This document shows positions 1 through 8,582 of a stretch of 64,000 nt of DNA, piece after piece; position 1 is the stretch's first letter, and every line of letters begins with the position of its first letter. The notes below the pieces were generated by a model, which worked only from the letters and a program-made list of their open reading frames with translations, had not been told where the DNA came from and did no database searches. The DNA is from Desulfosporosinus sp. (GTDB lineage: Bacteria > Bacillota > Desulfitobacteriia > Desulfitobacteriales > Desulfitobacteriaceae). Both the position numbers and the translations under genes were made by a program. The DNA lies in the NCBI GenBank assembly GCA_031292055.1, contig JARLHV010000170.1, forward strand, positions 62,001 to 126,000. The letters are read 5' to 3'.

Positions 1-203
1 TCGGTAACCCCCGGCTTCCTCTGCAGGAGGATTGGCTCAAAGCAATAGACGCTAACCCAAGCAAATTTATTTTTGGTACAGACTTTCCAATCATGGACTA
101 TTCACCCCTTGACTCCATCCAAGCCGTAAGCTTGCTTCCGCTTACGCAAGCAGTGAAAACGCAATTGTTGTGGGATAATGCTATGAGATTTCTTCAGGAC
201 TAG
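1..203 (+). CDS. Amidohydrolase-family protein, C-terminal part only
   Basis: An open frame starting at base 3 runs into the window from the left edge and ends with TAG at 201-203, giving 66 residues. The motif FIFGTDFPIMD followed by a terminal WDNAMRFL is typical of the C-terminus of amidohydrolase_2 (TIM-barrel metal-dependent hydrolase) proteins, where the Asp of GTDFP is a metal ligand and the NA.R.F segment closes the barrel. The substrate cannot be told from this fragment. Its stop overlaps the convergent LysR gene by 23 bases. Family assignment rests on these two motifs. Confidence 0.65.
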   Translation, partial: GNPRLPLQEDWLKAIDANPSKFIFGTDFPIMDYSPLDSIQAVSLLPLTQAVKTQLLWDNAMRFLQD

Positions 204-1110
204 CTATTATCTGACCTCGAGCCTCTAACTTCTGACTCGCCAGATACCTGACGCATTCATCGACAATGACCGTTAAAGACTTATTCCGACGAGTTAAAAG
301 GTAAATACCACGTTCGATGTAAAAATCTTTGACGTTCGTCCATACTAAACCGTGTTTCTCGCAAGAATCTAAGGCATGTCTCGACAAAAATGAATACCCT
401 AAGCCAGAACGAACAGCATTTTTCACGGCTTCCGTACTTCCAACTTCTAAGACTATATTAAAATCGTTTAAATCAAACCCACGTTTGGCAAGCGCTTCCT
501 CGAAAGCCCTCCGATGTCCCGATCCACTCTCCCGAATAATCATAGGATATTCCTGGAGCGTGGTTATTTCAATACATTGTTTGGAATTTAAGGGATGGTC
601 ACCAGCGACTACAAAACCCAGTTCATCTTTAAGCCAAAATTCCGAGGTTAGTTTTTCCGTATCGAACACAGCCCCAACAACAGCAAAATCCACTTCATGA
701 GCAAGAACTTTTTCTGCCATCTCCAGACTGTCTCCAATGGACAGTTTAAACTTTATTTCAGGATACAATTTCCGAAAAGAAGCTAAGTAAACAGGAAGCA
801 AATATTCACCGGGAATGTGAGAAGCACCAATATGAATTTTCCCGTTCATTTGCCTTTCCGAACCTCCGATTTCTCGCACAAGCTCTGACCATTCGTCGAG
901 CATGAGCAAGGCATGTCGATAGACCGTTTCCCCCTCCGGAGTTAGGGCAAAACCCTTTCCCTTGCGATAAAGTAATTTGACCCCTAGTTTCTCTTCCAGC
1001 GCCCGCATCTGATTCGAAACCGCCGGTTGGCTAATTCCCAATTTACGTGCAACGACTGTAAAACTCTGTTCATCCACAACTTGACCAAATAAACTCAGTA
1101 AATCTAACAT
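181..1110 (-). CDS. LysR family transcriptional regulator
   Basis: This 309-residue protein has the LysR layout: a winged helix-turn-helix at about residues 1-60 (ARKLGISQPAVSNQMRALEE is the recognition region) and a co-inducer binding domain at about 90-295. The effector domain resembles the CysL/CbbR group (GASHIPGEYLLP, RESGSGHR, VGSTEAVKNAV with G.GYSFLS). It is a DNA-binding regulator whose ligand cannot be read from the sequence. It converges on and overlaps the amidohydrolase, so its usual divergently transcribed target is not visible in this window. Confidence 0.85.
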   Translation of the reverse strand: MLDLLSLFGQVVDEQSFTVVARKLGISQPAVSNQMRALEEKLGVKLLYRKGKGFALTPEGETVYRHALLMLDEWSELVREIGGSERQMNGKIHIGASHIPGEYLLPVYLASFRKLYPEIKFKLSIGDSLEMAEKVLAHEVDFAVVGAVFDTEKLTSEFWLKDELGFVVAGDHPLNSKQCIEITTLQEYPMIIRESGSGHRRAFEEALAKRGFDLNDFNIVLEVGSTEAVKNAVRSGLGYSFLSRHALDSCEKHGLVWTNVKDFYIERGIYLLTRRNKSLTVIVDECVRYLASQKLEARGQIIASPEEIS

Positions 1111-1141
1111 ATTAACCCCCCAACTGAAAATGAGTCTGATA

Positions 1142-1176
1142 CGCAGAAGAAGAGGGCAAGGCCCTCTTCTTCTGCG
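1142..1176 (-). terminator. Hairpin between cyclophilin and LysR genes
   Basis: A perfect inverted repeat with 16-base arms (1142-1157 and 1161-1176) and a 3-base loop lies just downstream of the cyclophilin stop. There is no long T-tract on either side, so termination is inferred from position and stem strength. Confidence 0.6.
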
Positions 1177-1207
1177 CTGGAATAATCTAGTACAATTCAG
1201 AGTAAAA

Positions 1208-1726
1208 CTAGAGCTGAATAGTAACTTTCTTCATTCTCTGATCTTCTAACGGTTTATCCCCACGATCCTTCGGAACACTGACAATCCGATCGACTTCTTC
1301 CAGACCATCAATGACTTTTCCGAAAGAAGCATACTGACCATCTAAGTGGCTTGAAGCCTTGACCACGATATAAAATTGAGAACTAGCCGAATTAGGATCC
1401 GAGGTGCGAGCCATAGATATAACTCCACGGTCATGCTTTAAATCATTTTTAAAACCATTTCCGGAAAACTCACCAGGAATCGTTTGTTTACTTCCACCCA
1501 TCCCTGTCCCGTTGGGGTCACCACCTTGTATCATAAAACCCGGGATAACTCTATGGAAAATGAGACCATCATAAAAGCCATCAGAGACAAGAGCAACAAA
1601 GTTTTTAACAGTTTGGGGAGCTACCTCTGGATAAAGTTCGATTTTAATTGTGTTGCCGTTTTCCATCTCCAACGTTACAATTGGATTTTGCTTAAGTTCT
1701 GAATCCTGAGTACTTTCATTTGCCAC
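1208..1726 (-). CDS. Cyclophilin-type peptidyl-prolyl cis-trans isomerase
   Basis: A 172-residue cytoplasmic cyclophilin that catalyses proline cis-trans isomerisation in folding proteins. The signature FHRVIPGFMIQGGDPNGTG (about residues 57-75) and SQFYIVV (about 116-122) are present, and there is no signal peptide. The start is GTG at 1724-1726, fixed by an AGGAGGT site seven bases upstream. It stands alone between two hairpins or gaps, so it is probably monocistronic. The length is normal for bacterial PpiB-type proteins. Confidence 0.92.
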   Translation of the reverse strand: MANESTQDSELKQNPIVTLEMENGNTIKIELYPEVAPQTVKNFVALVSDGFYDGLIFHRVIPGFMIQGGDPNGTGMGGSKQTIPGEFSGNGFKNDLKHDRGVISMARTSDPNSASSQFYIVVKASSHLDGQYASFGKVIDGLEEVDRIVSVPKDRGDKPLEDQRMKKVTIQL

Positions 1727-1822
1727 CTATGTGACCTCCTTTATGTTTGGGTTTTTATCCTTTAAATTATACCACTTGACTTAGCTTTCACCTAATGCTT
1801 GGAAAGTATTAAGGAGCTTAGT

Positions 1823-2437
1823 TCAGTCTTCCTGATATTCCCGCCCTCGTTTGACACTATAGAGATAGATCAAGAACACAATCATGGCCAGCACAATTCC
1901 ACCCAACGCTAAATAACGGTGTAAGATAAACGTAATTTTTACCCAATGCTCTCCTAGGATTCGCCCGAGCGTAATAAACGTTAACGTCCAGAGAAAGGCA
2001 CCGGTCCCTGCCAGCGCAGCATAACGCCCATAATTAAGTTCACTCATCCCCGAAAAATACGCTGTGAAATGACGAAATCCCGGAAAGAAGTACCCAATCA
2101 CGATAAGCCGATCGCCAAAACGCTGAAACCAATGTTCGGCTCGGGCGATCTTTTTTTCATTGAGATGAAGATAGGGAGCAACCTTGTGCAAGAAAGGAAT
2201 TCCCAGTCTCCTTCCGACCCAATAACTTAAGTTCATTCCTAAGAAACTACCAAGGGTGGCAACAAGAAGGGTTTTCCCAAAATTCATTCGTCCCAATGAC
2301 GTTTGAAATCCACTAAACGTCATAAGAAATTCATCGGGTACTGGCACACCGACCATACCACCTAAAAGTAGTAGAAATAAGCCTGCATAACGATAGTGAT
2401 AGATAATGTTCGTCACATAGTGCTCTAGCCCGTGCAT
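1823..2437 (-). CDS. DedA family membrane protein
   Basis: A 204-residue integral membrane protein of the DedA (SNARE-associated/VTT) family, whose members are implicated in lipid carrier (undecaprenyl phosphate or phosphatidylethanolamine) flipping. Visible features are the N-terminal GVPVPDEFLM segment, the FFPGFRHFTAYFSGM re-entrant motif at about residues 119-133, and several hydrophobic helices. It lies 70 bases downstream of a second DedA gene of equal length, and the pair probably forms one transcript. The PGFRH motif differs from the more canonical second copy, suggesting divergence after duplication rather than redundancy. Confidence 0.85.
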   Translation of the reverse strand: MHGLEHYVTNIIYHYRYAGLFLLLLGGMVGVPVPDEFLMTFSGFQTSLGRMNFGKTLLVATLGSFLGMNLSYWVGRRLGIPFLHKVAPYLHLNEKKIARAEHWFQRFGDRLIVIGYFFPGFRHFTAYFSGMSELNYGRYAALAGTGAFLWTLTFITLGRILGEHWVKITFILHRYLALGGIVLAMIVFLIYLYSVKRGREYQED

Positions 2438-2507
2438 GCCCTACCTGCCTTCCTGAGTGCGTGGTTTGAATAACGACTATAGCTTAACTTTAAGAAACTA
2501 ATATGTG

Positions 2508-3122
2508 TTAACGTTTATTGCGTTTAAGATGTTTCCACACCCCATAAATAACCACTAGGATAATGGCTCCTCCAACAACTACATCCACACGATGAAAGTA
2601 TGGTTTGAGTGAATCCCAATTCTCCCCTAATTTTTGGCCCACAAAAATTAACAAAGTACACCAGAAGAATGCTCCAATTGTCGTATAGGTGGCCATTTTT
2701 AGTGGGTTCATACGGGCAATACCAGCGGGCAAGGAAATAAAAGTCCGCACGATTGGTAACATTCGGCCAATAAAAACAGTCGCTTCCCCATAGTGTTCAA
2801 ACAACCGTTCTGTCCAAGCTAGCTCTCGCGCATTAATAAAGAAATAACGTCCATAACGTTTGAGGAAAGGGAGCCCTCCCCACACACCGACATAATAAGC
2901 TACGAGCGCTCCAAAAAGGTTACCCAAAGTTGCCACGACGGTTGCTTGCCAAAAACCAAAATACCCAGCAAATACCATGTAACCAGTAAACGGCAAAATG
3001 ATCTCACTCGGCAAAGGGATACAGGCACTCTCAATTGCCATGGCCAAGAAGACCCCAGTATAACCAAAGGATGAAATTATATATTCAACGAATTGTCCTA
3101 GGTGCGTTAAAATTGCTTCCAA
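2508..3122 (-). CDS. DedA family membrane protein
   Basis: A 204-residue DedA-family membrane protein with the canonical motifs ESACIPLPSEIILPF near residue 30 and GRMLPIVRTFISLPAG near residue 125. The Arg of the second motif and the acidic residue of the first are characteristic of the family's proposed transport core. The start is TTG (3120-3122) behind AGGAGG at good spacing. It is the first gene of a tandem DedA pair. The specific lipid substrate is not deducible. Confidence 0.87.
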   Translation of the reverse strand: MEAILTHLGQFVEYIISSFGYTGVFLAMAIESACIPLPSEIILPFTGYMVFAGYFGFWQATVVATLGNLFGALVAYYVGVWGGLPFLKRYGRYFFINARELAWTERLFEHYGEATVFIGRMLPIVRTFISLPAGIARMNPLKMATYTTIGAFFWCTLLIFVGQKLGENWDSLKPYFHRVDVVVGGAIILVVIYGVWKHLKRNKR

Positions 3123-3367
3123 GTGTAAACCTCCTAAACTAATCTTTTATTTCTCCCTAAATTCGTACTTAAGTACCGTGGGTATTCTACCATAGACCCG
3201 TCCCCTTTGCCAGTTTCAATTCGGAATTAATTTGTCTTGCTTGCAGTTTTGATAGACCTTGCAGCTTCTAAATTTCCTAAGTTAAAATCTCTCAATGTTT
3301 GCAAAGCAGACATTATTTCTAACATCTGCTTTGCTTAAAAACCTATTTAAAATTTTCCAAGCCAATT

Positions 3368-4852
3368 TTACTTTTCCTCCGTTTTGCCTACCTGACGACG
3401 GCTGACCGATCCATTGGCGCATTCATAAAGAACCTTCTTGGTATCAATCACTGTTTCAAGCCCAACCAATTTTCCCCAGAGAAACTGGACGAGGGAAAGA
3501 GTCTTCTCTAGATAGACAATATCCAGGTCACTCCCTTCATGGCAGTGTTTAAGATATAGCCCTCCCTTGCCCTCGTAATCCCCCTCAAGTACAACGATTC
3601 GAGGATGCCCTCCATTAACTAGTTGCTGTACCAGATTATCTCGCACTTTCTCCCATTCATTTTCCGTAACCTGCCAATGCGCCCCTACTTTACGAAAATT
3701 AAATAAATTTAGTTCTTCCACCAATTCGCTAGTAAGATGATTGCGGATAAACGAAAGATCGTTCTCCGACTCACGGATCTCAAAAAGTTCGGGCATAGTT
3801 TTAGATTTCGCCAGATACTCCCATATTTTCACACCTAAATAATAAGGATTCAACCCCATGCGCGAAGGCTGCACAACTTGACTGTGCATAAGTGCAAATT
3901 CAAGAGCTTCAGCATCGTTAAGATCAAGTTCACGCATTATTCTAGCATGCCAGAATGTCGCCCATCCTTCATTAATAATCTTAGTCTCAATTTGGGGATA
4001 GAAATAAAACGATTCTTCACGAACAATACCAACAATATCTCTTTGCCATTCTTCGAGCCCCGGCGCAAACTTTATAATATAGAGCAAAAGATCTTCATAC
4101 TCCGGTTGAGGCAAACATTCACACTCATCTTCCAAGAGATCTCCCCATAAATCTTCGTAGGGCAACGACGCACTTTTGGTCCGAGTCTTCTTTTGGGAGT
4201 CTCCCTTACTTTGTTCTTTGGTCGTACAATTCCCGCTACAATTTCCACCACAAGCATGATTTTCAGTACAAAGATGACTCTTGCAGGCCTGGCTACCATC
4301 GTTGCCTGGCACATTGATCTTCGGCGAATTTTTCATTTTTCTGTTAGGACCAATATGAGATCTTGCATCCACATGTTCTTGAATAGCTAGAACTGCATCC
4401 AAGGTTTGCTCAACCTTTTCTCGGCCATACTTCAATTCATAGTCTCGAATTTTTTCAGCATGGGCACCCATACGTTCAACCATGTCCTTAGGGGTACGAG
4501 AGAAATAACAATTATTCTTAAAGAAATCGACATGGGCATAGACATGCCCGATCACTAATTTATTTTGAATCAAGCGATTGCCTTCCAACAAAAAAGCATA
4601 AGCCGGATTAGTATTAATAACTAGTTCATAAATCCGACTCAAATTCAAATCGTATTGAGTCTTCATCCGGTAAAAAGCCTTCCCGAAGCTCCAATGTGTG
4701 AAACGCACTGGCATCCCATAGGCTCCGAACGTATATAATGCTTCCGCTGGAACGATTTCAAAATTAACAGGATAAAAATCCAGTCCCATGCCGCGGGCCA
4801 CTTGGGCAATATCCTGAGCTATAGAATTTAAGGCTCGCATCTCATTGACCAT
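3368..4852 (-). CDS. spoVR: SpoVR family protein with Cys-rich insert
   Basis: A SpoVR-family protein of about 494 residues, named for a Bacillus sporulation gene involved in cortex formation; the biochemical activity of the family is unknown. Family motifs such as the N-terminal FYPVNFEIVPAE and INEGWATFWHARIM are present. An insert at about residues 185-215 carries five Cys and two His in roughly 20 residues (CKSHLC, ACGGNC, GNC), followed by a Lys/Ser-rich linker and DECECL, which could bind metal. An ATG at 4876 exists, but the AAGGGGG ribosome site sits correctly only for the ATG at 4850-4852. It is third in the prkA-yhbH-spoVR operon. Confidence 0.9.
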   Translation of the reverse strand: MVNEMRALNSIAQDIAQVARGMGLDFYPVNFEIVPAEALYTFGAYGMPVRFTHWSFGKAFYRMKTQYDLNLSRIYELVINTNPAYAFLLEGNRLIQNKLVIGHVYAHVDFFKNNCYFSRTPKDMVERMGAHAEKIRDYELKYGREKVEQTLDAVLAIQEHVDARSHIGPNRKMKNSPKINVPGNDGSQACKSHLCTENHACGGNCSGNCTTKEQSKGDSQKKTRTKSASLPYEDLWGDLLEDECECLPQPEYEDLLLYIIKFAPGLEEWQRDIVGIVREESFYFYPQIETKIINEGWATFWHARIMRELDLNDAEALEFALMHSQVVQPSRMGLNPYYLGVKIWEYLAKSKTMPELFEIRESENDLSFIRNHLTSELVEELNLFNFRKVGAHWQVTENEWEKVRDNLVQQLVNGGHPRIVVLEGDYEGKGGLYLKHCHEGSDLDIVYLEKTLSLVQFLWGKLVGLETVIDTKKVLYECANGSVSRRQVGKTEEK

Positions 4853-4923
4853 GACTTCCCCCTTCCCCGATGGCATCCTTTTTCTGGACTAGTGCAATGA
4901 AAGATCACTAGAGCAGACAAACT

Positions 4924-6060
4924 CTAGGAAAAAACTGTTTTGAGCGCAACGTAAACCTCATTGCGGTCCCTGATCGTCACCAACCGTAGTTTCGGGTCCG
5001 AAATTTGTTTCAACGTTGACATTAAGGTACTGGAATAATGTGTTCTTAAGATTTCCCCATAACCAACAACCCGGCTCACATCAACCAAACGTTGCATTAA
5101 TAACAAGGCTTTGCCATTATCAGAGCCAATGTTGTCACCATCGGTAAAGTGAACAGGATAAATATTATAATGAGCAGGGGGATATTCGCCTTCAATTAAA
5201 TCCAAGGCATATTGGTATACTGATGAACAGCGGGTTCCTCCACTTTCTCCGCGCGTAAAGAATTCCGCTTCGGTTACTTCTTTAGCCTCCGTATGATGTG
5301 CTAAAAAACGCATCTCCACATTCTCATACTTTAGGCGCAGGAAACGAACCATCCAAAAGAAAAATGTCCGGGCAATATATTTTTCAAATTGCCCCATCGA
5401 GCCAGAGGTATCCATCATCGCCAAAATAACAGCATTGGTCTCAAAATTGGGTCGTGTCTCCCAAGTCTTAAAGCGCAAATCTTCCGGAGAAATTCGCAAT
5501 CTGTCCTTTTTTTGCTGCTTCTGCGAAAATGCCTGCCTCTTGATACTTTCTAGCAGCGTACGTTTCTTATCAACATTCGCCATGAGTCCTTTTTTTCGAA
5601 CATCATTAAATTCTGGACGGTCATGCGCAATAAGCGGCCTTTTTTTATCATCCAGATTGGGTAACTTTAATTCTTCAAAGAGAATATTGGCTAAATCCTC
5701 GTACGTGACTTCTGCTTCATAGATGTCTTGGCCCGGTTCTTCACCAGCTCCACTCCCTGCAGCGCCTTTGCCCTTGGCCTGTTCACGCCCCAAAATTTCG
5801 CCCGGAACCATTTTTTTGGTTCCTTGTCCGGTATGATTCTTTTTATTTAAATCATACCGGAAACGAAATTCTTCAAGGGAACGCATAGGAATCTTGGTGT
5901 TTTTTTTACCATCTGTTAAGATGATGCTTTCATCGACAATCAAATCTCCCAGTTGTCGCTTAATGACTTCTTCAACTTTTTCCTTGTGCCTCGTTTGGTC
6001 AAGATACCCTTTACGATGCAAACTCCAGTCATCACGACTCACAATGATGTCATCCGCCAC
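4924..6060 (-). CDS. yhbH: YhbH/DUF444 family sporulation protein
   Basis: A DUF444 protein of about 378 residues. The C-terminal half has a von Willebrand A-like fold indicated by MMDTSGSM (a MIDAS-type metal site) and VHFTDGDN. The N-terminal third is basic and charged. YhbH acts with PrkA in sporulation in Bacillus and is part of a conserved stress operon elsewhere. A longer ATG frame begins at 6102 inside prkA, but the GTG at 6058-6060 has AGGGGG six bases upstream and gives the expected N-terminus (ADDIIVSRDDWSLHRKG), leaving a 16-base gap after prkA. Confidence 0.9.
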   Translation of the reverse strand: MADDIIVSRDDWSLHRKGYLDQTRHKEKVEEVIKRQLGDLIVDESIILTDGKKNTKIPMRSLEEFRFRYDLNKKNHTGQGTKKMVPGEILGREQAKGKGAAGSGAGEEPGQDIYEAEVTYEDLANILFEELKLPNLDDKKRPLIAHDRPEFNDVRKKGLMANVDKKRTLLESIKRQAFSQKQQKKDRLRISPEDLRFKTWETRPNFETNAVILAMMDTSGSMGQFEKYIARTFFFWMVRFLRLKYENVEMRFLAHHTEAKEVTEAEFFTRGESGGTRCSSVYQYALDLIEGEYPPAHYNIYPVHFTDGDNIGSDNGKALLLMQRLVDVSRVVGYGEILRTHYSSTLMSTLKQISDPKLRLVTIRDRNEVYVALKTVFS

Positions 6061-6076
6061 ATTTATCCCCCTCTCT

Positions 6077-7978
6077 CTAACGGTTAAGGAGGGCCCCGAC
6101 ATACTTCACGATCTCATTAGCACAGATTGGGCAGTATCCGTGCTCATTGACGAGACGATCCATAACATTATTGATTTTTAACAATTGCTCCTGATCTGGA
6201 TGATCAACAGAGGTTGTAATCTTGACAATATCCTTCAAATCAGCAAACAGTTTCTTTTCAATAGCTTCCTTCAGCCGTTCATGAGATGTATAAGCAAATA
6301 CCTTGCCTTTGCGGGCATACATTGAAATCCGAATCAGAATTTCCTCACGGAAAGTTTTTTTAGCGTTTTCCGAAACACCAATTTGTTCTTCAATACTGCG
6401 CATTAGTTGCTCATCTGGCGCTAGTTCTTCACTAGTGATTGGGTCAAACAGTTTTGTAGAATTACAAAACGCCTCAACATTGTCAAGGTAATTATTTAAC
6501 AACGACTTCGCTGATTCTTCGTACGCATAGACAAACGCCTTTTGAACTTCCTTCTTGGCCATTTCGTCATATTCACGTCGCGCAACCGAGATAAGATTGA
6601 GAAGATTTTCCTTTTCATCTTTCATGATTGAAGTATGCTGAGCTAAGCCATCTTTTACAGCCCTTAAAATATCCAGTGCGTTGATACACTTATGCTCATC
6701 TCGAATTAAAGCTGTAGAAATTCGATTAATCACGTAACGGGGATCTACGCCCTCCATGCCTTCGCCTTGCTCTTCTCCCTCCATCATTAGCTCTTTAATA
6801 TCCTTTTGATTAAATCCTTCCACATCTTCACCATCATAAATCCTCATCTTCTTGACAAGATCCATCCCTTGTTTCTTGGATGGCTTTAAGCGAGAGAGGA
6901 CACTAAAAACAGAGGTGGCCCAAAGACTGTGAGGAGCAAGGTGCACATTTTGAATGTCACTTTGGCGAATCAACTTTTCATAAATTTTTACTTCATCACT
7001 AACTTTGAGATTATAAGGAATATGCATCACAATAATTCTGGACTGCAGGGCTTCGTTTTTCTTGTTCGCGATAAAAGCACGATATTCATTTTCATTGGTA
7101 TGAGCAATAACCAGCTCATCCGCGGAAATCAAAGCAAATCTCCCAGCTTTGAAATTTCCTTCCTGGGAGAGACTGAGAAGGTTCCAGAGAAATTTTTCAT
7201 CCGACTTGAGCATTTCTTGAAATTCCATCAGCCCTCTGTTGGCCTTGTTGAGTTCTCCGTCAAAACGATAGGCGCGTGGATCAGACTCTGATCCATATTC
7301 TGTAATTGTCGAAAAATCAATACTGCCCGTCAAATCGGCAATATCCTGCGATTTAGGGTCCGAAGGGGTAAACGTTCCAACCCCTACCCGCTGCTCTTCC
7401 GAAAAGAGAATTCGCTTCACAGGAAAACTTTCAACTTCACCGCCGAATTCTTCCTCGAGACGCAAACGACAAACTGGACAAAGATTTCCTTCGATACGGA
7501 TATTATACCTTTCTTCAAACTCTTGACGTAAAGACACCGGCAACAGATGCAGAGGGTCCTCATGCATTGGGCACCCTTCAATAGCATAGACCGCGCCTTC
7601 TTCAGTTCTTGTGAATTCTTCAAGTCCACGTTTCAAAAGGCTAACGATTGTCGATTTACCACCACTCACAGGCCCCATTAATAATAAAATACGTTTGCGA
7701 ACATCGAGACGTTTAGCAGCACTATGAAAATACTCTTCGATAAGGCGTTCTAAAGTTTTATCTAACCCAAAAAGTTCTTTGTCAAAAAAATTGTATTTTT
7801 TCTGACCTCCGCTTGTTACAACTCCAGCTGCTTCAATCATCGCATAGATTCGAGCATGAGCATGTAGTGCCAAGTTGGGGTTTTTAGTAACCATTGCTAA
7901 ATAATCAGCAAGCGTACCGTTCCACGCCAAAGCAGCCTCATTTTCACGATATTCACGCAACCACTTTATGACTTCCAT
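6077..7978 (-). CDS. prkA: PrkA serine protein kinase / AAA+ protein
   Basis: A 633-residue PrkA, full length for the family. The N-terminal AAA+ module has a Walker A loop GPVSGGKST at about residues 102-110, and the C-terminal PrkA domain follows. PrkA was described as a serine kinase acting in sporulation; later work on the Bacillus protein points to an AAA protease-like role, so the activity is unsettled. A zinc-like CPVCRLRLEEEFGG segment lies near residue 168 and a CPIC motif near the C-terminus. It is first in the operon with yhbH and spoVR, with a strong AGGGAGGG ribosome site. Confidence 0.95.
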   Translation of the reverse strand: MEVIKWLREYRENEAALAWNGTLADYLAMVTKNPNLALHAHARIYAMIEAAGVVTSGGQKKYNFFDKELFGLDKTLERLIEEYFHSAAKRLDVRKRILLLMGPVSGGKSTIVSLLKRGLEEFTRTEEGAVYAIEGCPMHEDPLHLLPVSLRQEFEERYNIRIEGNLCPVCRLRLEEEFGGEVESFPVKRILFSEEQRVGVGTFTPSDPKSQDIADLTGSIDFSTITEYGSESDPRAYRFDGELNKANRGLMEFQEMLKSDEKFLWNLLSLSQEGNFKAGRFALISADELVIAHTNENEYRAFIANKKNEALQSRIIVMHIPYNLKVSDEVKIYEKLIRQSDIQNVHLAPHSLWATSVFSVLSRLKPSKKQGMDLVKKMRIYDGEDVEGFNQKDIKELMMEGEEQGEGMEGVDPRYVINRISTALIRDEHKCINALDILRAVKDGLAQHTSIMKDEKENLLNLISVARREYDEMAKKEVQKAFVYAYEESAKSLLNNYLDNVEAFCNSTKLFDPITSEELAPDEQLMRSIEEQIGVSENAKKTFREEILIRISMYARKGKVFAYTSHERLKEAIEKKLFADLKDIVKITTSVDHPDQEQLLKINNVMDRLVNEHGYCPICANEIVKYVGALLNR

Positions 7979-8007
7979 GGTAGCCCTCCCTTCTCTAACC
8001 TCAGCAA

Positions 8008-8020
8008 GACCTGACAGGTC
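8008..8020. promoter_or_regulatory. Palindrome upstream of prkA
   Basis: GACCTGACAGGTC is a 13-base sequence with perfect 6-base arms about 30 bases upstream of the prkA start, next to an AT-rich ATATATAAGTATATG stretch. It could be an operator for the sporulation operon. No regulator can be named. Confidence 0.3.
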
Positions 8021-8078
8021 ATATATAAGTATATGCCTACTCTAAGAAGATAAGGCATGTACCTATATAAAAACTGAA

Positions 8079-8106
8079 AAGAACACCCCAATCTTGAGAT
8101 GTTCTT
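8079..8106 (-). terminator. Weak hairpin after the 70-residue gene
   Basis: Arms AAGAACA and TGTTCTT, with a 14-base loop that can pair partly, lie 20 bases beyond the stop of the small gene at 8126 and are followed on the minus strand by a short T-rich run. Confidence 0.4.
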
Positions 8107-8125
8107 AACTACTCTAGTAAAATAA

Positions 8126-8338
8126 TCATTCAATTCTTTCTAAATCCCAGGGGTCGTAAGCAAATTCACCACGTATACAATCTAAACGAGCTACAATATA
8201 ATCTCCAATTTCGTCCCGATCAACTCGGACAACAGTTCCAAGGCAGCGATTGCAGGTTAGAACACGGTCTCCGATTTGAAACTGCCGTTGGCGACGAAAA
8301 GAAGAGCGCGTTTCGGGTACACGAATTGTCACTCCCAC
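8126..8338 (-). CDS. Small conserved-looking protein, function unknown
   Basis: A 70-residue protein with a basic N-terminus and an SH3/KOW-like hydrophobic pattern (FQIGDRVL, LGTVVRVDRDEIGDYIVARLD). It has two Cys spaced CNRC. The start is GTG at 8336-8338 with AAAGGAGGG nine bases upstream, which is strong support for translation. The family is not recognised; the fold pattern suggests a small beta-barrel that might bind nucleic acid or protein. It is flanked by repeat-bearing intergenic DNA and probably monocistronic. Confidence 0.65.
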   Translation of the reverse strand: MGVTIRVPETRSSFRRQRQFQIGDRVLTCNRCLGTVVRVDRDEIGDYIVARLDCIRGEFAYDPWDLERIE

Positions 8339-8416
8339 TCTGTGATACCCTCCTTTTATCTATTTTGCTATTAACTAATGTTATATTAACATAGCCTAAT
8401 CAAAAAATCCAGAACG

Positions 8417-8499
8417 AATTTAGAAAATTCTAAATTTTTTATCTATTATTATTTCTATACTTTGGATTATCCTAGATTATCCCGTATTATCCTAGATTA
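8417..8499. repeat. Palindrome plus 14-base direct repeat
   Basis: An AT-rich block upstream of the small gene at 8126-8338. It holds a palindrome with 9-base arms (AATTTAGAA, 8417-8425 and 8428-8436) and two copies of ATTATCCTAGATTA (8466-8479 and 8486-8499) with a 20-base period. A two-turn spacing suits a pair of protein binding sites. The function is not known. Confidence 0.45.
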
Positions 8500-8553
8500 A
8501 TTTATTTTGACTTTTCTTCTCTCCAGGCGATATTCATCAGCACCAATATAACA

Positions 8554-8574
8554 GGGCCTAGCATAGCTAGGCCC
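8554..8574 (-). terminator. glnA terminator
   Basis: Perfect 9-base arms GGGCCTAGC and GCTAGGCCC with a 3-base loop lie 9 bases after the glnA stop, followed on the minus strand by TGTTATATT. Confidence 0.75.
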
Positions 8575-8582
8575 ATAATGGC

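Noticed and set aside
329..700. 123-codon plus-strand ORF opposite the LysR gene
   Set aside because: It lies wholly antisense to a well-supported LysR gene, lacks a ribosome site and has no recognisable domain.
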